Program-made: the position numbers and the translations under genes
The notes under the pieces: model-generated
What the model was told of the DNA's origin: nothing
Database searches by the model: none
What the model saw: the letters and a program-made list of their open reading frames with translations, nothing else
Shown: positions 1 to 7,819 of the stretch, in pieces
Layout of the letters: each line of letters begins with the position of its first letter
Numbering within the stretch: the first letter of the stretch is position 1
From: Deltaproteobacteria bacterium
Lineage (GTDB): Bacteria > Desulfobacterota > Desulfobacteria > Desulfobacterales > Desulfatirhabdiaceae
Assembly (NCBI GenBank): GCA_016219185.1
Contig: JACRBZ010000105.1
Span: 1 to 64,000, forward strand
DNA: 64,000 bases
Reading direction: 5' to 3'

Positions 1-2
1 AA

Positions 3-113
3 TACGGCGCCGACGTCTGGGTCGACCTGATGGAGGCCGGATTCAGATCCGTGCAACTCTACACGCTCGGCTCCATGAGTTCCGTGGCGATCTCCGCGGA
101 GAAACTGCCCTGA
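3..113 (+). CDS. C-terminal end of a truncated protein, possibly a methyltransferase
   Basis: The window opens inside a gene. The frame starting at base 3 stays open for 36 codons and ends at the TGA at 111-113. The residues (YGADVWVDLMEAGF, then a hydrophobic strand and VAISAEK) resemble the last helix and strand of class I SAM-dependent methyltransferases, where an AGF followed by a beta strand is common, but this is too short to prove it. It has the same C- and G-rich codon use as the ABC-2 gene downstream (many ctc, gcg and gcc codons). It therefore probably belongs to the same polysaccharide-type cluster, where methyltransferases are frequent. The function is a weak guess, but the open frame is real. 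Confidence 0.4.
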   Translation, partial: YGADVWVDLMEAGFRSVQLYTLGSMSSVAISAEKLP

Positions 114-206
114 CGCCGGGACGCCCTGCCGGCTTGCGCTCTTGAGCCCTCCAACGCAGAATTCCACGGGGCTCATCCGCGGCGCGTCGCTGGAAAGGGG
201 CCGTGA

Positions 207-983
207 ATGCGATCCTGGGTACTGGAACTATGGAAGTACCGCGAGCTCGTCATGAACCTGACGCGCACGTACCTCCTCATCAAGTACCGCGGGTCGCTGC
301 TCGGGTTCCTCTGGTCCCTTCTCAACCCGCTTCTGATGATCGCGATCCTCTCGCTCGCCATGCGCCGCATCATGAACATCGAAGTGGAGAACTACCCTTT
401 CTTCCTCCTGGTCGGTCTCCTGCCGTGGAATTTCTTCGTGACTTCGGTGCAGTCCTCGACAGCGTGCGTCATCAGCAACGGCGGCCTGCTGCAGAAGGTC
501 TACTTCCCCCGAGAGGTCTTTCCACTGTCGACGGTTGCCTTCTTTTTCGTCCAGTTCCTGCTGGCGACGGTCGTGTTCGGCCCCTTCTGCCTGTTCTGGA
601 AGAACTCGTTTCCGTGGTTCACCGCGCTCTACCCCGTGCTCGTGATCCTGTTCCTGCTCTTTACGCTCGGCGTTTCGCTCGCGGTCTCCGCCATCACCGT
701 CTTCTATCGCGACCTGCAGCACTTCACGGAAGTCGCTCTCACGGCAGTGTTCTGGCTCAGCCCGATCGTCTACTTCTTCGAGATGATCCCTGAGCAGCAC
801 AGGTTCTGGTTCAAGCTCAATCCGATCGTCCTCTACCTCACCGCGTTCCACGACATCATCTACTGGGAGCGCCTGCCGGGCACGCACACCATGATCGCCG
901 TCGCCGCCTGGCCCTTTGTCGCGCTCCTTGCCGGCGTCCTGATCTTCCGCCGTCTCAGCCCCCGTTTCGCGGAGGAGATATGA
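207..983 (+). CDS. ABC-2 type transporter permease (polysaccharide/polyol-phosphate export, Wzm/TagG-like)
   Basis: A 258-residue inner-membrane permease. Near residues 25-40 it carries the YRGSLLGFLWSLLNPLL stretch typical of the ABC-2 exporters that move O-antigen, teichoic acid or other polyprenyl-linked glycans. About six hydrophobic segments follow, ending in a short basic tail, and the length is normal for the family. The ATG at 207 is the first good start. The stop overlaps the next gene by four bases (ATGA), so it is coupled to an ATPase partner, as in wzm-wzt pairs. Codon use is strongly C-ending (ctc, atc, gcg) and unlike the rest of the window. The piece is either foreign or not natively joined to what follows; see the chimera at 980-1819. 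Confidence 0.85.
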   Translation: MRSWVLELWKYRELVMNLTRTYLLIKYRGSLLGFLWSLLNPLLMIAILSLAMRRIMNIEVENYPFFLLVGLLPWNFFVTSVQSSTACVISNGGLLQKVYFPREVFPLSTVAFFFVQFLLATVVFGPFCLFWKNSFPWFTALYPVLVILFLLFTLGVSLAVSAITVFYRDLQHFTEVALTAVFWLSPIVYFFEMIPEQHRFWFKLNPIVLYLTAFHDIIYWERLPGTHTMIAVAAWPFVALLAGVLIFRRLSPRFAEEI

Positions 984-1819
984 TGAAGCCGGCCATTTCG
1001 TTGCGCTCGGTCTCAAAGCGGTTCCGCCTGAGGTTCAACCGGGGCCAGTCGCTCAAGTCCAGGTTCGTGGGCCTGTTCCATGCGAGATACCGTGAAGAAT
1101 CGCAGCCTTTCTGGGCATTGAGAGACGTCTCCCTGTCAGTCGAGCCTGGAGAGGCTGTGGGCGTGATCGGCCCGAACGGTTCGGGAAAGACCACACTGGT
1201 GAATCTGATCACCCGGTTTGTCAAACCCACTTCCGGAAAAGTCCTGTACAAGGGCAGTCCCATCCACCACCTGCCCCCGCACAAGATCGTCCGGCTCGGC
1301 ATTGCCAGAACATTTCAGATGGTCCGCCCGTTTTATCAATTGCCGGCGTACAAGAACATGATCATTCCGCTTTATTCGCCCCGGGCCAAGGGACTGGTGG
1401 GCGGCCGCTTCGGGGATCGGGACGCCATGGCCCTGGACCTTCTGGAGGAGGTGGGGTTCGAGCGGGATGCTTTTGTGGCTTACAAGCCCGCCGGAGCCCT
1501 TCCCCAGGGGTATCTGAAACGGCTGGAACTGGCAAAGGCGATTGCGCTGCAGCCGGATCTGGTGATCCTGGATGAGTTGTTTTCGGGCCTCAGCCTGGCC
1601 GAGGTGGCCAGCATCGTTCCGATAATTGAGAAAATGCGCATCCAGGGGAAAACCATCATCATGATCGAGCACCGCCTCAGGGAGCTTTTCCGGATCGCGG
1701 ATCGGGTGATCGTCATGAACTACGGCAGCAAGATCGCGGACGGGCCCCCCAACTCGGTCATGGAAGATGACGCGGTCAAGTGCGCCTATCTGGGCAGCGA
1801 AACGGATTCAGGAGACTGA
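980..1819 (+). CDS. Chimeric ABC transporter ATPase: Wzt/TagH-like N-terminus joined to a LivG-like body
   Basis: A 279-residue ABC ATPase whose two parts belong to different subfamilies. Residues 1 to about 65 look like polysaccharide-export ATPases: a basic SVSKRFRLRF start, a spacer rich in basic residues, then FWALRDVSLSVEPGEAVGVIG. From the Walker A motif (GPNGSGKTT, about residues 66-74) onward it is a LivG-type branched-chain amino acid ATPase, with NLITRFVKPTSGKV, LGIARTFQMVRPF, an LPQGY-type signature, Walker B LVILDEL and the H-loop MIEHRL. Codon use changes near 1,170-1,200, in the most conserved part of all ABC ATPases. The usual LivH and LivM permeases are missing upstream, while LivF and a CoA ligase follow. 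A natural recombinant or an assembly join at the conserved P-loop both fit. Confidence 0.8.
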   Translation: MMKPAISLRSVSKRFRLRFNRGQSLKSRFVGLFHARYREESQPFWALRDVSLSVEPGEAVGVIGPNGSGKTTLVNLITRFVKPTSGKVLYKGSPIHHLPPHKIVRLGIARTFQMVRPFYQLPAYKNMIIPLYSPRAKGLVGGRFGDRDAMALDLLEEVGFERDAFVAYKPAGALPQGYLKRLELAKAIALQPDLVILDELFSGLSLAEVASIVPIIEKMRIQGKTIIMIEHRLRELFRIADRVIVMNYGSKIADGPPNSVMEDDAVKCAYLGSETDSGD

Positions 1820-1822
1820 CAC

Positions 1823-2569
1823 ATGCTGGAAGCAGAAAATTTAATGGTTTTTTTCGAAAACGCCCTGGCCCTGAACGGATTCAGCATGCAGGTGAAGCCG
1901 GGCGAAATCATCGGGGTGATCGGCTCCAACAGCGCAGGCAAGACCACGCTGATGAACACCCTTTCAGGTCTCATCATCGACATGCGAATCAAGGAAAAAC
2001 GAAAGGGCGGGGAGCGCATCACTGTTTACGGCCGAATCCTGTACAAGGGCAAGGACATTACCGATTATCCGCCCAACGAGCGGGTAAAAATGGGCATTGT
2101 GCTGTCCAGGGAGCGCCATCCCATTTTTCCGGAAAGCAGCGTTGCGGAAAACTTCCAGATCGCCGGATATCTGCGCAAAAGGGCCGAAATCAACCAGGTC
2201 AGGAAATATGTCTATTCCCTGTTTCCGACCCTGGAAAGTCTCCGGAAGCGTAAAGCCGGATTTTTAAGCGGTGGAGAGCAACAGATGCTGGCCATCGGCA
2301 TGGCGCTGGTGGTCAAACCGGAACTGCTGCTCCTGGATGAACCACTACTTGGCCTGAGCCCGCTGATGCAAAAAGCCGTGATGGATGCCATCCTGGACCT
2401 CAACAAAACAGAAGGGATCACCGTGATCCTGAGCGAGCAGTTCGCCCGCCCGGTCCTGCCCGTCATCAACCGGGGATACGTGGTGGAAAACGGCATGCTC
2501 ACCCTCACCGGAACCGGGAAAGAGCTGATGAACAATCCCGAAATCAAAGCCGCCTACTTTGGGGTCTAA
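1823..2569 (+). CDS. livF: Branched-chain amino acid-type ABC transporter ATPase, LivF-like
   Basis: A 248-residue cytoplasmic ATPase with Walker A GSNSAGKTT near residue 37, signature LSGGEQQ, Walker B LLLLDEP and, at the H-loop position, SEQ, the glutamine-bearing form seen in LivF-type subunits. An insertion of about 15 residues rich in Lys and Arg (KEKRKGGER) follows the first strand after Walker A. It starts three bases after the preceding ATPase stop and is followed three bases later by an acyl-CoA ligase. In anaerobic aromatic or fatty-acid degraders this arrangement often serves uptake of organic acids, so the substrate need not be an amino acid. The cognate permeases and binding protein are not in the window. 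Confidence 0.88.
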   Translation: MLEAENLMVFFENALALNGFSMQVKPGEIIGVIGSNSAGKTTLMNTLSGLIIDMRIKEKRKGGERITVYGRILYKGKDITDYPPNERVKMGIVLSRERHPIFPESSVAENFQIAGYLRKRAEINQVRKYVYSLFPTLESLRKRKAGFLSGGEQQMLAIGMALVVKPELLLLDEPLLGLSPLMQKAVMDAILDLNKTEGITVILSEQFARPVLPVINRGYVVENGMLTLTGTGKELMNNPEIKAAYFGV

Positions 2570-2572
2570 TCC

Positions 2573-4210
2573 ATGACAAGCACACCCTTTCACAATATTT
2601 TTCAAGCGTTTGATGCGGTCGCCGAACGTCGCGGCGACCATACGGCCGTCATATATCTGGGAACGCGTTACAGCTATAAAACGGTACGGGAAATGGCCAG
2701 GCAGTTTGCCGCGTCTCTCCTGGACCTTGGCGTGACCCCCGGAGAGCGGGTGATGATCTATCTGCCCAACGCCATCCAGTGGGTGGTATCCTGGCTGGGC
2801 ATTCAGCGCGCCGGGGCGGTCTGCGTTCCCATCACCCCCATTTATACGCCAAGCGATTTAAGCTACATCGCCCGTGACAGCGACAGCACCACCATTATCT
2901 GCGCGGATACCAATTTCGGCTATGTGAAGCGGGTACAGTCCGAGACCGGGTTCAAACGGGTCATCGTTGTCCGAATGGCCGATCTGCTGCCCTGGTGGAA
3001 GCGCGGATTCGGACATCTCTTTGATATCATTCCCAAGGGAAAAACTGCGACCGGTAAGAATGTTTTTCACCTGAAACAGCTTCTGGACACCCATACCGGC
3101 GACAGCCTGCCCGATATTGTCGCGGACGGGCAGGCTGTCGCCGAAATCCTCTACACCGGAGGAACCACCCGCCATCCCAAGGGGGTTCCGCTGAACCATG
3201 ATCTCTTCCTCAACTCGGCCATGGAACAGATCCGGACCAGCGAGCATCTCATTCCCGTGGAAGAAAACGTGATTCTGGGAAACGCCCCCCTGTTTCACAT
3301 TCTGGGCCAGACGTGCAGTCTGTCCACCCTGCTGGTTGGCGGCGCCCTTCTGGTGCTGCCGAAAATCAACCTGGATGCAATGTTTGAAGCCATTTACCGG
3401 TTTCAGGTCCGTTCCATGATCGGGGTTCCCACCCTCTATCGCATGCTGCTGGAGCACGATCGGCTGGATCAGTATGACCTCAGCTCCGTGAAATACTGGT
3501 ACAGCGCCGGCGACGTGCTGCCGGTGGAAGTGAGCCGGCGCTGGAAAGAGCGGTTTGGAACGCCGATTTTTCAAGGTTACGGTGCCACCGAGACCTGCGG
3601 CGGGGTCGCCATGTGCCCCACCGACATTGACAATCCGCCCAAAAGCGTGGGCCGCATCGTTTCCTCCAAAACGGTCCGCATCGTCAACCCGGCCTTTCTG
3701 GAGCCGGTACCCCCGGGCGAACCCGGAGAGCTCATCGTCTCATCGCCGCACATGGTCAGTGCCTATGTGAACAAGCCGGAAGAAACCGCCAGTGCATTCA
3801 TAAATCTGGATGGCCGCCTCTGGTACCGCACGGCCGATATCATGAGCATGGATGCGGACGGCAATCTCTATTTCGTGGACCGCACCATGGATACCATCAA
3901 GCACAAAGGGTACCGGGTATCGGCATCCGAGATCGAGGCGGTCCTTCAGGAACATCCGGCGGTTGTCGGTACCTGCGTTGTCGGCATTCCGGATGAAAAA
4001 GTGGGCGAGCGCATCAAGGCTTATGTGGTGCTAAAAGAAGACATCAAGGGGATTACCGGGTACGACTTGATCAAGTGGTGCCGCCAGTCCCTGGTGAGTT
4101 ATAAAATTCCCCAGTACATCGAGTTCCGGGACATGCTGCCCAAATCCAAGGTCGGAAAGCTGTTGCGACGTGAAATCCGGGATGAGGAAAAGCGGCGGAG
4201 TGAAGCGTGA
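2573..4210 (+). CDS. AMP-forming acyl-CoA synthetase (acyl/aryl-CoA ligase)
   Basis: A 545-residue ANL-superfamily enzyme, expected to activate a carboxylic acid with ATP and CoA via an acyl-adenylate. The P-loop-like A3 motif reads YTGGTTRHPKGV near residue 197, with Gly in place of the common Ser and Arg in place of Gly. The A5 motif is YGATETCGG. The A7 region is YRTADI, followed by VDRTMDTIKHKGYRVSASEIE at the hinge. The C-terminal catalytic lysine is in KSKVGKLLRRE. Length is normal for long-chain or aromatic acid ligases. It lies three bases behind the LivF-type gene, so import and CoA activation are probably coupled. The substrate cannot be read from the sequence. Confidence 0.9.
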   Translation: MTSTPFHNIFQAFDAVAERRGDHTAVIYLGTRYSYKTVREMARQFAASLLDLGVTPGERVMIYLPNAIQWVVSWLGIQRAGAVCVPITPIYTPSDLSYIARDSDSTTIICADTNFGYVKRVQSETGFKRVIVVRMADLLPWWKRGFGHLFDIIPKGKTATGKNVFHLKQLLDTHTGDSLPDIVADGQAVAEILYTGGTTRHPKGVPLNHDLFLNSAMEQIRTSEHLIPVEENVILGNAPLFHILGQTCSLSTLLVGGALLVLPKINLDAMFEAIYRFQVRSMIGVPTLYRMLLEHDRLDQYDLSSVKYWYSAGDVLPVEVSRRWKERFGTPIFQGYGATETCGGVAMCPTDIDNPPKSVGRIVSSKTVRIVNPAFLEPVPPGEPGELIVSSPHMVSAYVNKPEETASAFINLDGRLWYRTADIMSMDADGNLYFVDRTMDTIKHKGYRVSASEIEAVLQEHPAVVGTCVVGIPDEKVGERIKAYVVLKEDIKGITGYDLIKWCRQSLVSYKIPQYIEFRDMLPKSKVGKLLRREIRDEEKRRSEA

Positions 4211-4321
4211 ATTTTCCCGGACGGTATACAATCGATTATTGAGTTGACGCATCAAGATAGCAGGGCGGCCTGAAGAATTATCCCGTGAAAGGCAGGAAGA
4301 TAGAGGGATTGATATGATCCA

Positions 4322-4612
4322 CTACACCGCATGCGCAATAAGGCGTGAAACCGTAATATTGCCTTGATGCTTCCGCGCTTGGGCAAGATCGTATGCGGAC
4401 TGCAGACGCAACCAGAAATCAGCATCACCACCAAGCGCTTTTTCCAAACGCAACGCCATACCCGGCGTTACGGCGCTTTCGCCTTTGACGACTCGGTAAA
4501 GCTGTTGTCGTGTGATACCAATCCCTTTGGCAGCAGCAGCAATGGAAAGGCCCAAAGCCTCGATATCGTCTTTAATTAAGGCTCCAGGATGAGCCGGATT
4601 GTTCATTGCCAT
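4322..4612 (-). CDS. higA: HigA-type antitoxin, XRE helix-turn-helix protein
   Basis: A 96-residue protein starting near NNPAHPGALIKDDIEALGLS, the classic HigA/VapI beginning. It continues with a helix-turn-helix (AAAKGIGITRQQLYRVVKGESAVTPGMALRLEKALGG) and the DADFWLRLQSAYDLAQA signature of the family. It should bind and neutralise the HigB toxin and repress its own promoter. The gene follows the toxin gene by nine bases on the minus strand, the inverted toxin-first order characteristic of higBA. The pair sits alone between a plus-strand metabolic operon and a minus-strand hydrolase, as a mobile stability module would. Confidence 0.92.
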   Translation of the reverse strand: MAMNNPAHPGALIKDDIEALGLSIAAAAKGIGITRQQLYRVVKGESAVTPGMALRLEKALGGDADFWLRLQSAYDLAQARKHQGNITVSRLIAHAV

Positions 4613-4621
4613 GATATCCCC

Positions 4622-4900
4622 CTAATGATAGTCCACAAGATCAACGTCACTGGCGCATTCGTCCGCAAACCGAAAAATAATACGCCAGTTGGCGCGAACT
4701 GTTACTGCCCAAAATCCCTGAAAATTGCCCTTCAAAGCATGAAGCCGAAAACTTGGCCGCTCCATCTGTTCAATCGTTTTTGCCTGATCGAGCGCTGTCA
4801 ATATGATGCGTATCCGTTCCACCATATCAGGTGGCAGACCGCGCAGATCGTCGTTCTCGTAAAATCTCCGAAGCCCTTTATGCCGCAAACTTTCGATCAT
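4622..4900 (-). CDS. higB: HigB-type toxin (RelE superfamily mRNA interferase)
   Basis: A 92-residue protein with the HigB features HKGLRRFYENDD near the start, RLHALKGNFQGFWAVTVRANWRIIFRF in the middle and a final DVDLVDYH. By family knowledge it is a ribosome-dependent mRNA endonuclease, held inactive by the antitoxin encoded next to it. The start at 4900 has a purine-rich ribosome site (GAGGGG) just upstream. It lies about 16 bases from the predicted transcription start, so the leader is very short. Nothing suggests that the gene is broken. Confidence 0.92.
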   Translation of the reverse strand: MIESLRHKGLRRFYENDDLRGLPPDMVERIRIILTALDQAKTIEQMERPSFRLHALKGNFQGFWAVTVRANWRIIFRFADECASDVDLVDYH

Positions 4901-4922
4901 ATCCCCTCAACGATTAGACTAT

Positions 4923-4951
4923 AATGTAACATGTAAAGTTACAATTGTCAA
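4923..4951 (-). promoter_or_regulatory. higBA promoter with overlapping inverted-repeat operator
   Basis: On the minus strand TTGACA (4951-4946) is followed by a 17-base spacer and TACATT (4928-4923), a good sigma-70 promoter ending about 22 bases before higB. An inverted repeat, TGTAAC-N7-GTTACA (4925-4943), covers the spacer and the -10 element. This is where a HigA autorepressor would be expected to bind. The operator role is inferred from its position. Confidence 0.65.
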
Positions 4952-5091
4952 TTGTATGAGTAGAATAATCCCAATGCCGATGGAAGCGACGATGCATAGA
5001 AGAATTCCGGTTTTTCCCATTAGCCAGAGGCGGTAATCACCATGACCAGAACTATTCCGATATAGCCCTGGTCATGGTCTCTCACGGGTTG

Positions 5092-6528
5092 CTATCTTGC
5101 ATTGTAAAGGTCCGGATCGATGACCGGGGCATCGGGGTCGAGCTGTGCCGTCGGATCGCTGGTCGGCTTTCCGGTTGTTTCATCCACCTTCCAATATTTC
5201 GGCCTGTTTGGCGAGGTGAGCGTCGTATCGGTGTGTTGCGGCCATGCGTAGTCGGAAACAACGGCCCGCCTCACGTCGATATTGTTCTTTGAGACATTGA
5301 TGACCATCAGGTCGCTGGCGATCACGACGTTACCCCTCGGGTACCACAGGCGGATGTCGTGCAGCGCGGATTTGATCGTGTCATCCTCGGCCTGAAAATG
5401 CGTTCCCACGGCCAGCCGGGGTGCGATATTCGGCTTGACGCCGAGCTGATTCAGAATATAGCCAAAAGCCTTTTGCGGCGTATGGGAGCTGTCCTGGACA
5501 GCTTGTGTCCACGCTACGTCTTCCGGCGGCAATCCCATTTTTTCGTTCCAGTCGGCAGCCGGCATGACGATCTCGTGGATCAGGACGTCCACTCCGGATT
5601 TGGCCTGATCAATTATATACTGGCTGGGTTTCGTGTCCCCGCTGTAAATCATCGACAGGCCGTTCCACTCCAGCTTGTAGCTGATGGCGCCTTCTCGGGT
5701 ATGCACGGCCGGAAAATGGGTGATCTTCACGCCGTTGTAGTTGTAGGCAATGTTATCGGCCAAGCCGGTAGCAGGGTCGATGTCACCTTTCTTCGTCCAG
5801 TCCAATTCGTGCGTCACGATGTCATAACTGTCCGTTTTGCCCGGTACACCCCAGCCGGGTACCGGGTAATCGGAATAGCCGGTGGCAAGAAAGCTCTGAC
5901 TCTCATTGTGCCAGACACTCATTTTTGTGAGTGCATCGGTTAAGTCGGCGGTTCCATCGTTAAACGGTCCACGCGTTGTATTATCAGGCGCCGTGAAAGT
6001 AAATCCGGACCTGTTGGGTCCCCAGATGTAGAGAGGCCATAACCGGCCGTAGGAAGGCCCAAAACCGTAGATAAACGGCAAATCGCCCATGTGATCCGCG
6101 TGAAGATGGGCTATAAAGATCTTGTCCATTTTATCCAAAGTGTGTCCCATCGCAAAGTACTTGGGTACCACCCCTGTCCCGGCATCAAAGACAAAGCTGT
6201 CGCCGTTGCCCAGTTCCACAAAGACGCTGACGGCAGTCTGGCTTATCCGTGGAATGCATGAGGTCCCCAGGAACGAAATCCGCATCTCATAGGGGCCCAG
6301 GGGTTCCGATCCGGGGCGGTACGGTCTCATCATGGCAAAATAAGTATTTCTGTTGGCGGGGTCATTGAAAATGGTCCCTCCGCCGCTCGCATCGTCTGCC
6401 TGAGCGATGTCCGCTCCGGGACCGACCATGGCGTTCCCGATGGCCAGCCCACCCAGGGCCAGCCCGGAAAGCTTCAGCGCGTCTCTCCGGGTGATTCCCT
6501 TGGACGGTTTTTTATCAGAAGATTTCAT
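5092..6528 (-). CDS. Tat-exported metallo-beta-lactamase-fold hydrolase
   Basis: A 478-residue protein with a twin-arginine signal peptide (TRRDALKLSG near residue 15, then a hydrophobic stretch and an Ala-rich cleavage region near 40-45). The mature part is a metallo-beta-lactamase fold of the RNase Z/PhnP-like type: FLGTSCIPR near the first strand, the metal motif HLHADH near residue 141, a further His in ITHFPAVHTREG, YSGDTKPSQ, and a late His in GTHFQAE. It should be a two-metal hydrolase folded in the cytoplasm and exported. The substrate is unknown; ester or phosphodiester hydrolysis is a family-level possibility. It follows the small receiver-like gene at 6569-6916 by 40 bases and is probably co-transcribed with it. 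Dependence on Tat is notable because the tatC in this window is broken. Confidence 0.85.
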   Translation of the reverse strand: MKSSDKKPSKGITRRDALKLSGLALGGLAIGNAMVGPGADIAQADDASGGGTIFNDPANRNTYFAMMRPYRPGSEPLGPYEMRISFLGTSCIPRISQTAVSVFVELGNGDSFVFDAGTGVVPKYFAMGHTLDKMDKIFIAHLHADHMGDLPFIYGFGPSYGRLWPLYIWGPNRSGFTFTAPDNTTRGPFNDGTADLTDALTKMSVWHNESQSFLATGYSDYPVPGWGVPGKTDSYDIVTHELDWTKKGDIDPATGLADNIAYNYNGVKITHFPAVHTREGAISYKLEWNGLSMIYSGDTKPSQYIIDQAKSGVDVLIHEIVMPAADWNEKMGLPPEDVAWTQAVQDSSHTPQKAFGYILNQLGVKPNIAPRLAVGTHFQAEDDTIKSALHDIRLWYPRGNVVIASDLMVINVSKNNIDVRRAVVSDYAWPQHTDTTLTSPNRPKYWKVDETTGKPTSDPTAQLDPDAPVIDPDLYNAR

Positions 6529-6568
6529 TATTTCCTCCTTTCACTGATTGATTTACACCGTTAATATG

Positions 6569-6916
6569 CTAAATTTCTTTGGGAAAAGGCCTCTTTTCAA
6601 TCACCGTTACCAGGTCCTCGATGGTCAACAGGCGAGACGACTCCCCTGACAGCACCAGCATTTTATGGGTCGTCAGGTCAACACCGACAAGCTTGATTTC
6701 CGGATGATGGTGCATCAGCGAGACGGCAAAGTGCGCTTTCGCCATCGCCAGATCAAACAAAATCACTTCCGGACGGGCCGTACCCATTTTATTCAAATAA
6801 TCCTCAAGCGATCCCTCGATCTGTACGACCCGAAATTCCTGCTTTTGCTGCAGGCATGCACCGATAGTCGATAACACCAGGTTACGGCCATAAAGCGCCA
6901 CTGTCCGCTTTTTCAT
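6569..6916 (-). CDS. Small pseudo-receiver-like protein
   Basis: A 115-residue protein with the alpha/beta rhythm of a CheY-like domain: a first strand RTVALYGRNLVLS, a middle strand PEVILFDLAMAKAHFAV that keeps an Asp at the usual phospho-acceptor strand, then EIKLVGVDLT. The acidic DD pair of the first loop is missing, and the lysine strand near the C-terminus is not recognisable (LTIEDLVTVIEK). It is best described as a degenerate receiver, perhaps a constitutive protein-protein adaptor. It precedes the Tat-exported hydrolase, and both lie downstream of a NarL-type two-component pair. The function is otherwise unknown. Confidence 0.6.
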   Translation of the reverse strand: MKKRTVALYGRNLVLSTIGACLQQKQEFRVVQIEGSLEDYLNKMGTARPEVILFDLAMAKAHFAVSLMHHHPEIKLVGVDLTTHKMLVLSGESSRLLTIEDLVTVIEKRPFPKEI

Positions 6917-7007
6917 ATGCTTGCCCCCGGAAAAACATTTGTGAGCTTAAAAAGCGTGCTTGTCAGTTAATATATCGGGTTATTTTCGTGGCCGCAATGT
7001 ACCGAAG

Positions 7008-7046
7008 GGACAGTCCTGGTACAGTATTGAAGAAAAAAAGTACAGT
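7008..7046. promoter_or_regulatory. Three helically phased GTACAGT-like direct repeats
   Basis: The 234-base gap between the pseudo-receiver start (6916) and the response regulator stop (7151) contains GGACAGT (7008-7014), GTACAGT (7019-7025) and GTACAGT (7040-7046). Their starts are 11 and 21 bases apart, close to one and two DNA turns. Phased heptamers are what NarL/FixJ-type regulators bind, and such a regulator is encoded immediately beside them. Binding is inferred, not shown. Confidence 0.4.
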
Positions 7047-7150
7047 CACATGGGTTTGGGGACCTGTATTGTGCCCGATATTTATGGCGTGAATGATGGA
7101 AATCCGGCGTGGGAATGTAGATGGAATTGATGATTGCTATGTACGATTTA

Positions 7151-7819
7151 TTACCCTTTGAAATTCATTGCCCTGGCATAGTCGATTACCTGACGGCGAT
7201 TGTCCAGGTGAAGCCGTTCGATAATCTCGCCCATATGATATTTGATAGTCCGTTCGGACAAAAACAGTTTTGACCCGATTTCCTTATAAGTCAGTCCCTG
7301 GGAAACCAGCGTCAAAACCTGAATCTGGCGCGACGTCAGGGGCTTGTCTGTTTTTTCCCCGGGTTTGACGGATCCGGCTGCATTTGCTCCTTGGGCGAAT
7401 TCTCCCAACACGCGGGCGGCAAGTCCAGGAGAGAGCGGCACCTCTCCCCGCATCAACCCCTCCAGGAGCTTGAAGAATTTATCGGTATCCCCGGTCTTTA
7501 GCAAATAGCCGCACGCTCCGCTCTTTATCGCGGAGAACAGATCCTCATCGGTTTCCGACATCGTGAGCATCACCACCTTGATATTGGGCTGCTGCGCCTT
7601 GATCACCCGCGTTGCGGCCAGTCCGTCGCAACCGGGCATGACAATATCCATCAGGATCACGTCGGGAAGCAGTACGGCAGCCTTTTCAATCGCCTCCCAG
7701 CCGTCGCGGGCTGTCCCGACCACGTCGATGCCGCGAATGACAAGAAGGTTCTTGAGCCCCTCGAGGAAAAGAGGATGATCATCCACCAACAAAACTTTCA
7801 CGCCGTCTCCTTTGGCCAT
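7151..7819 (-). CDS. NarL/FixJ-family response regulator
   Basis: A 222-residue two-domain regulator. The receiver has VDDHPLF at the acidic loop, the phospho-acceptor Asp in DVILMDIVMPG (about residue 58), a Thr/Ser in MLTMSE and Lys in LLKTGD. The output domain is a LuxR-type helix-turn-helix (LTSRQIQVLTLVSQGLTYKEIGSKLFLSERTIKYHMGEI) at about residues 155-205. The gene overlaps the upstream kinase gene by 22 bases, so the two are translationally coupled and form a cognate pair. Likely targets are the repeat-bearing region at 7008-7046 and the hydrolase genes beyond it. Confidence 0.93.
   Translation of the reverse strand: MAKGDGVKVLLVDDHPLFLEGLKNLLVIRGIDVVGTARDGWEAIEKAAVLLPDVILMDIVMPGCDGLAATRVIKAQQPNIKVVMLTMSETDEDLFSAIKSGACGYLLKTGDTDKFFKLLEGLMRGEVPLSPGLAARVLGEFAQGANAAGSVKPGEKTDKPLTSRQIQVLTLVSQGLTYKEIGSKLFLSERTIKYHMGEIIERLHLDNRRQVIDYARAMNFKG

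Noticed and set aside
203..793. Long open frame overlapping the ABC-2 permease in another frame
   Set aside because: It is rich in Arg, Pro and His, as expected from an out-of-frame reading of GC-rich coding DNA, and the permease frame has clear family motifs.
5092..6528. Class B beta-lactamase conferring antibiotic resistance
   Set aside because: The HLHADH metal motif is shared by the whole metallo-beta-lactamase fold. The length, Tat signal and surrounding residues fit RNase Z-like hydrolases better.
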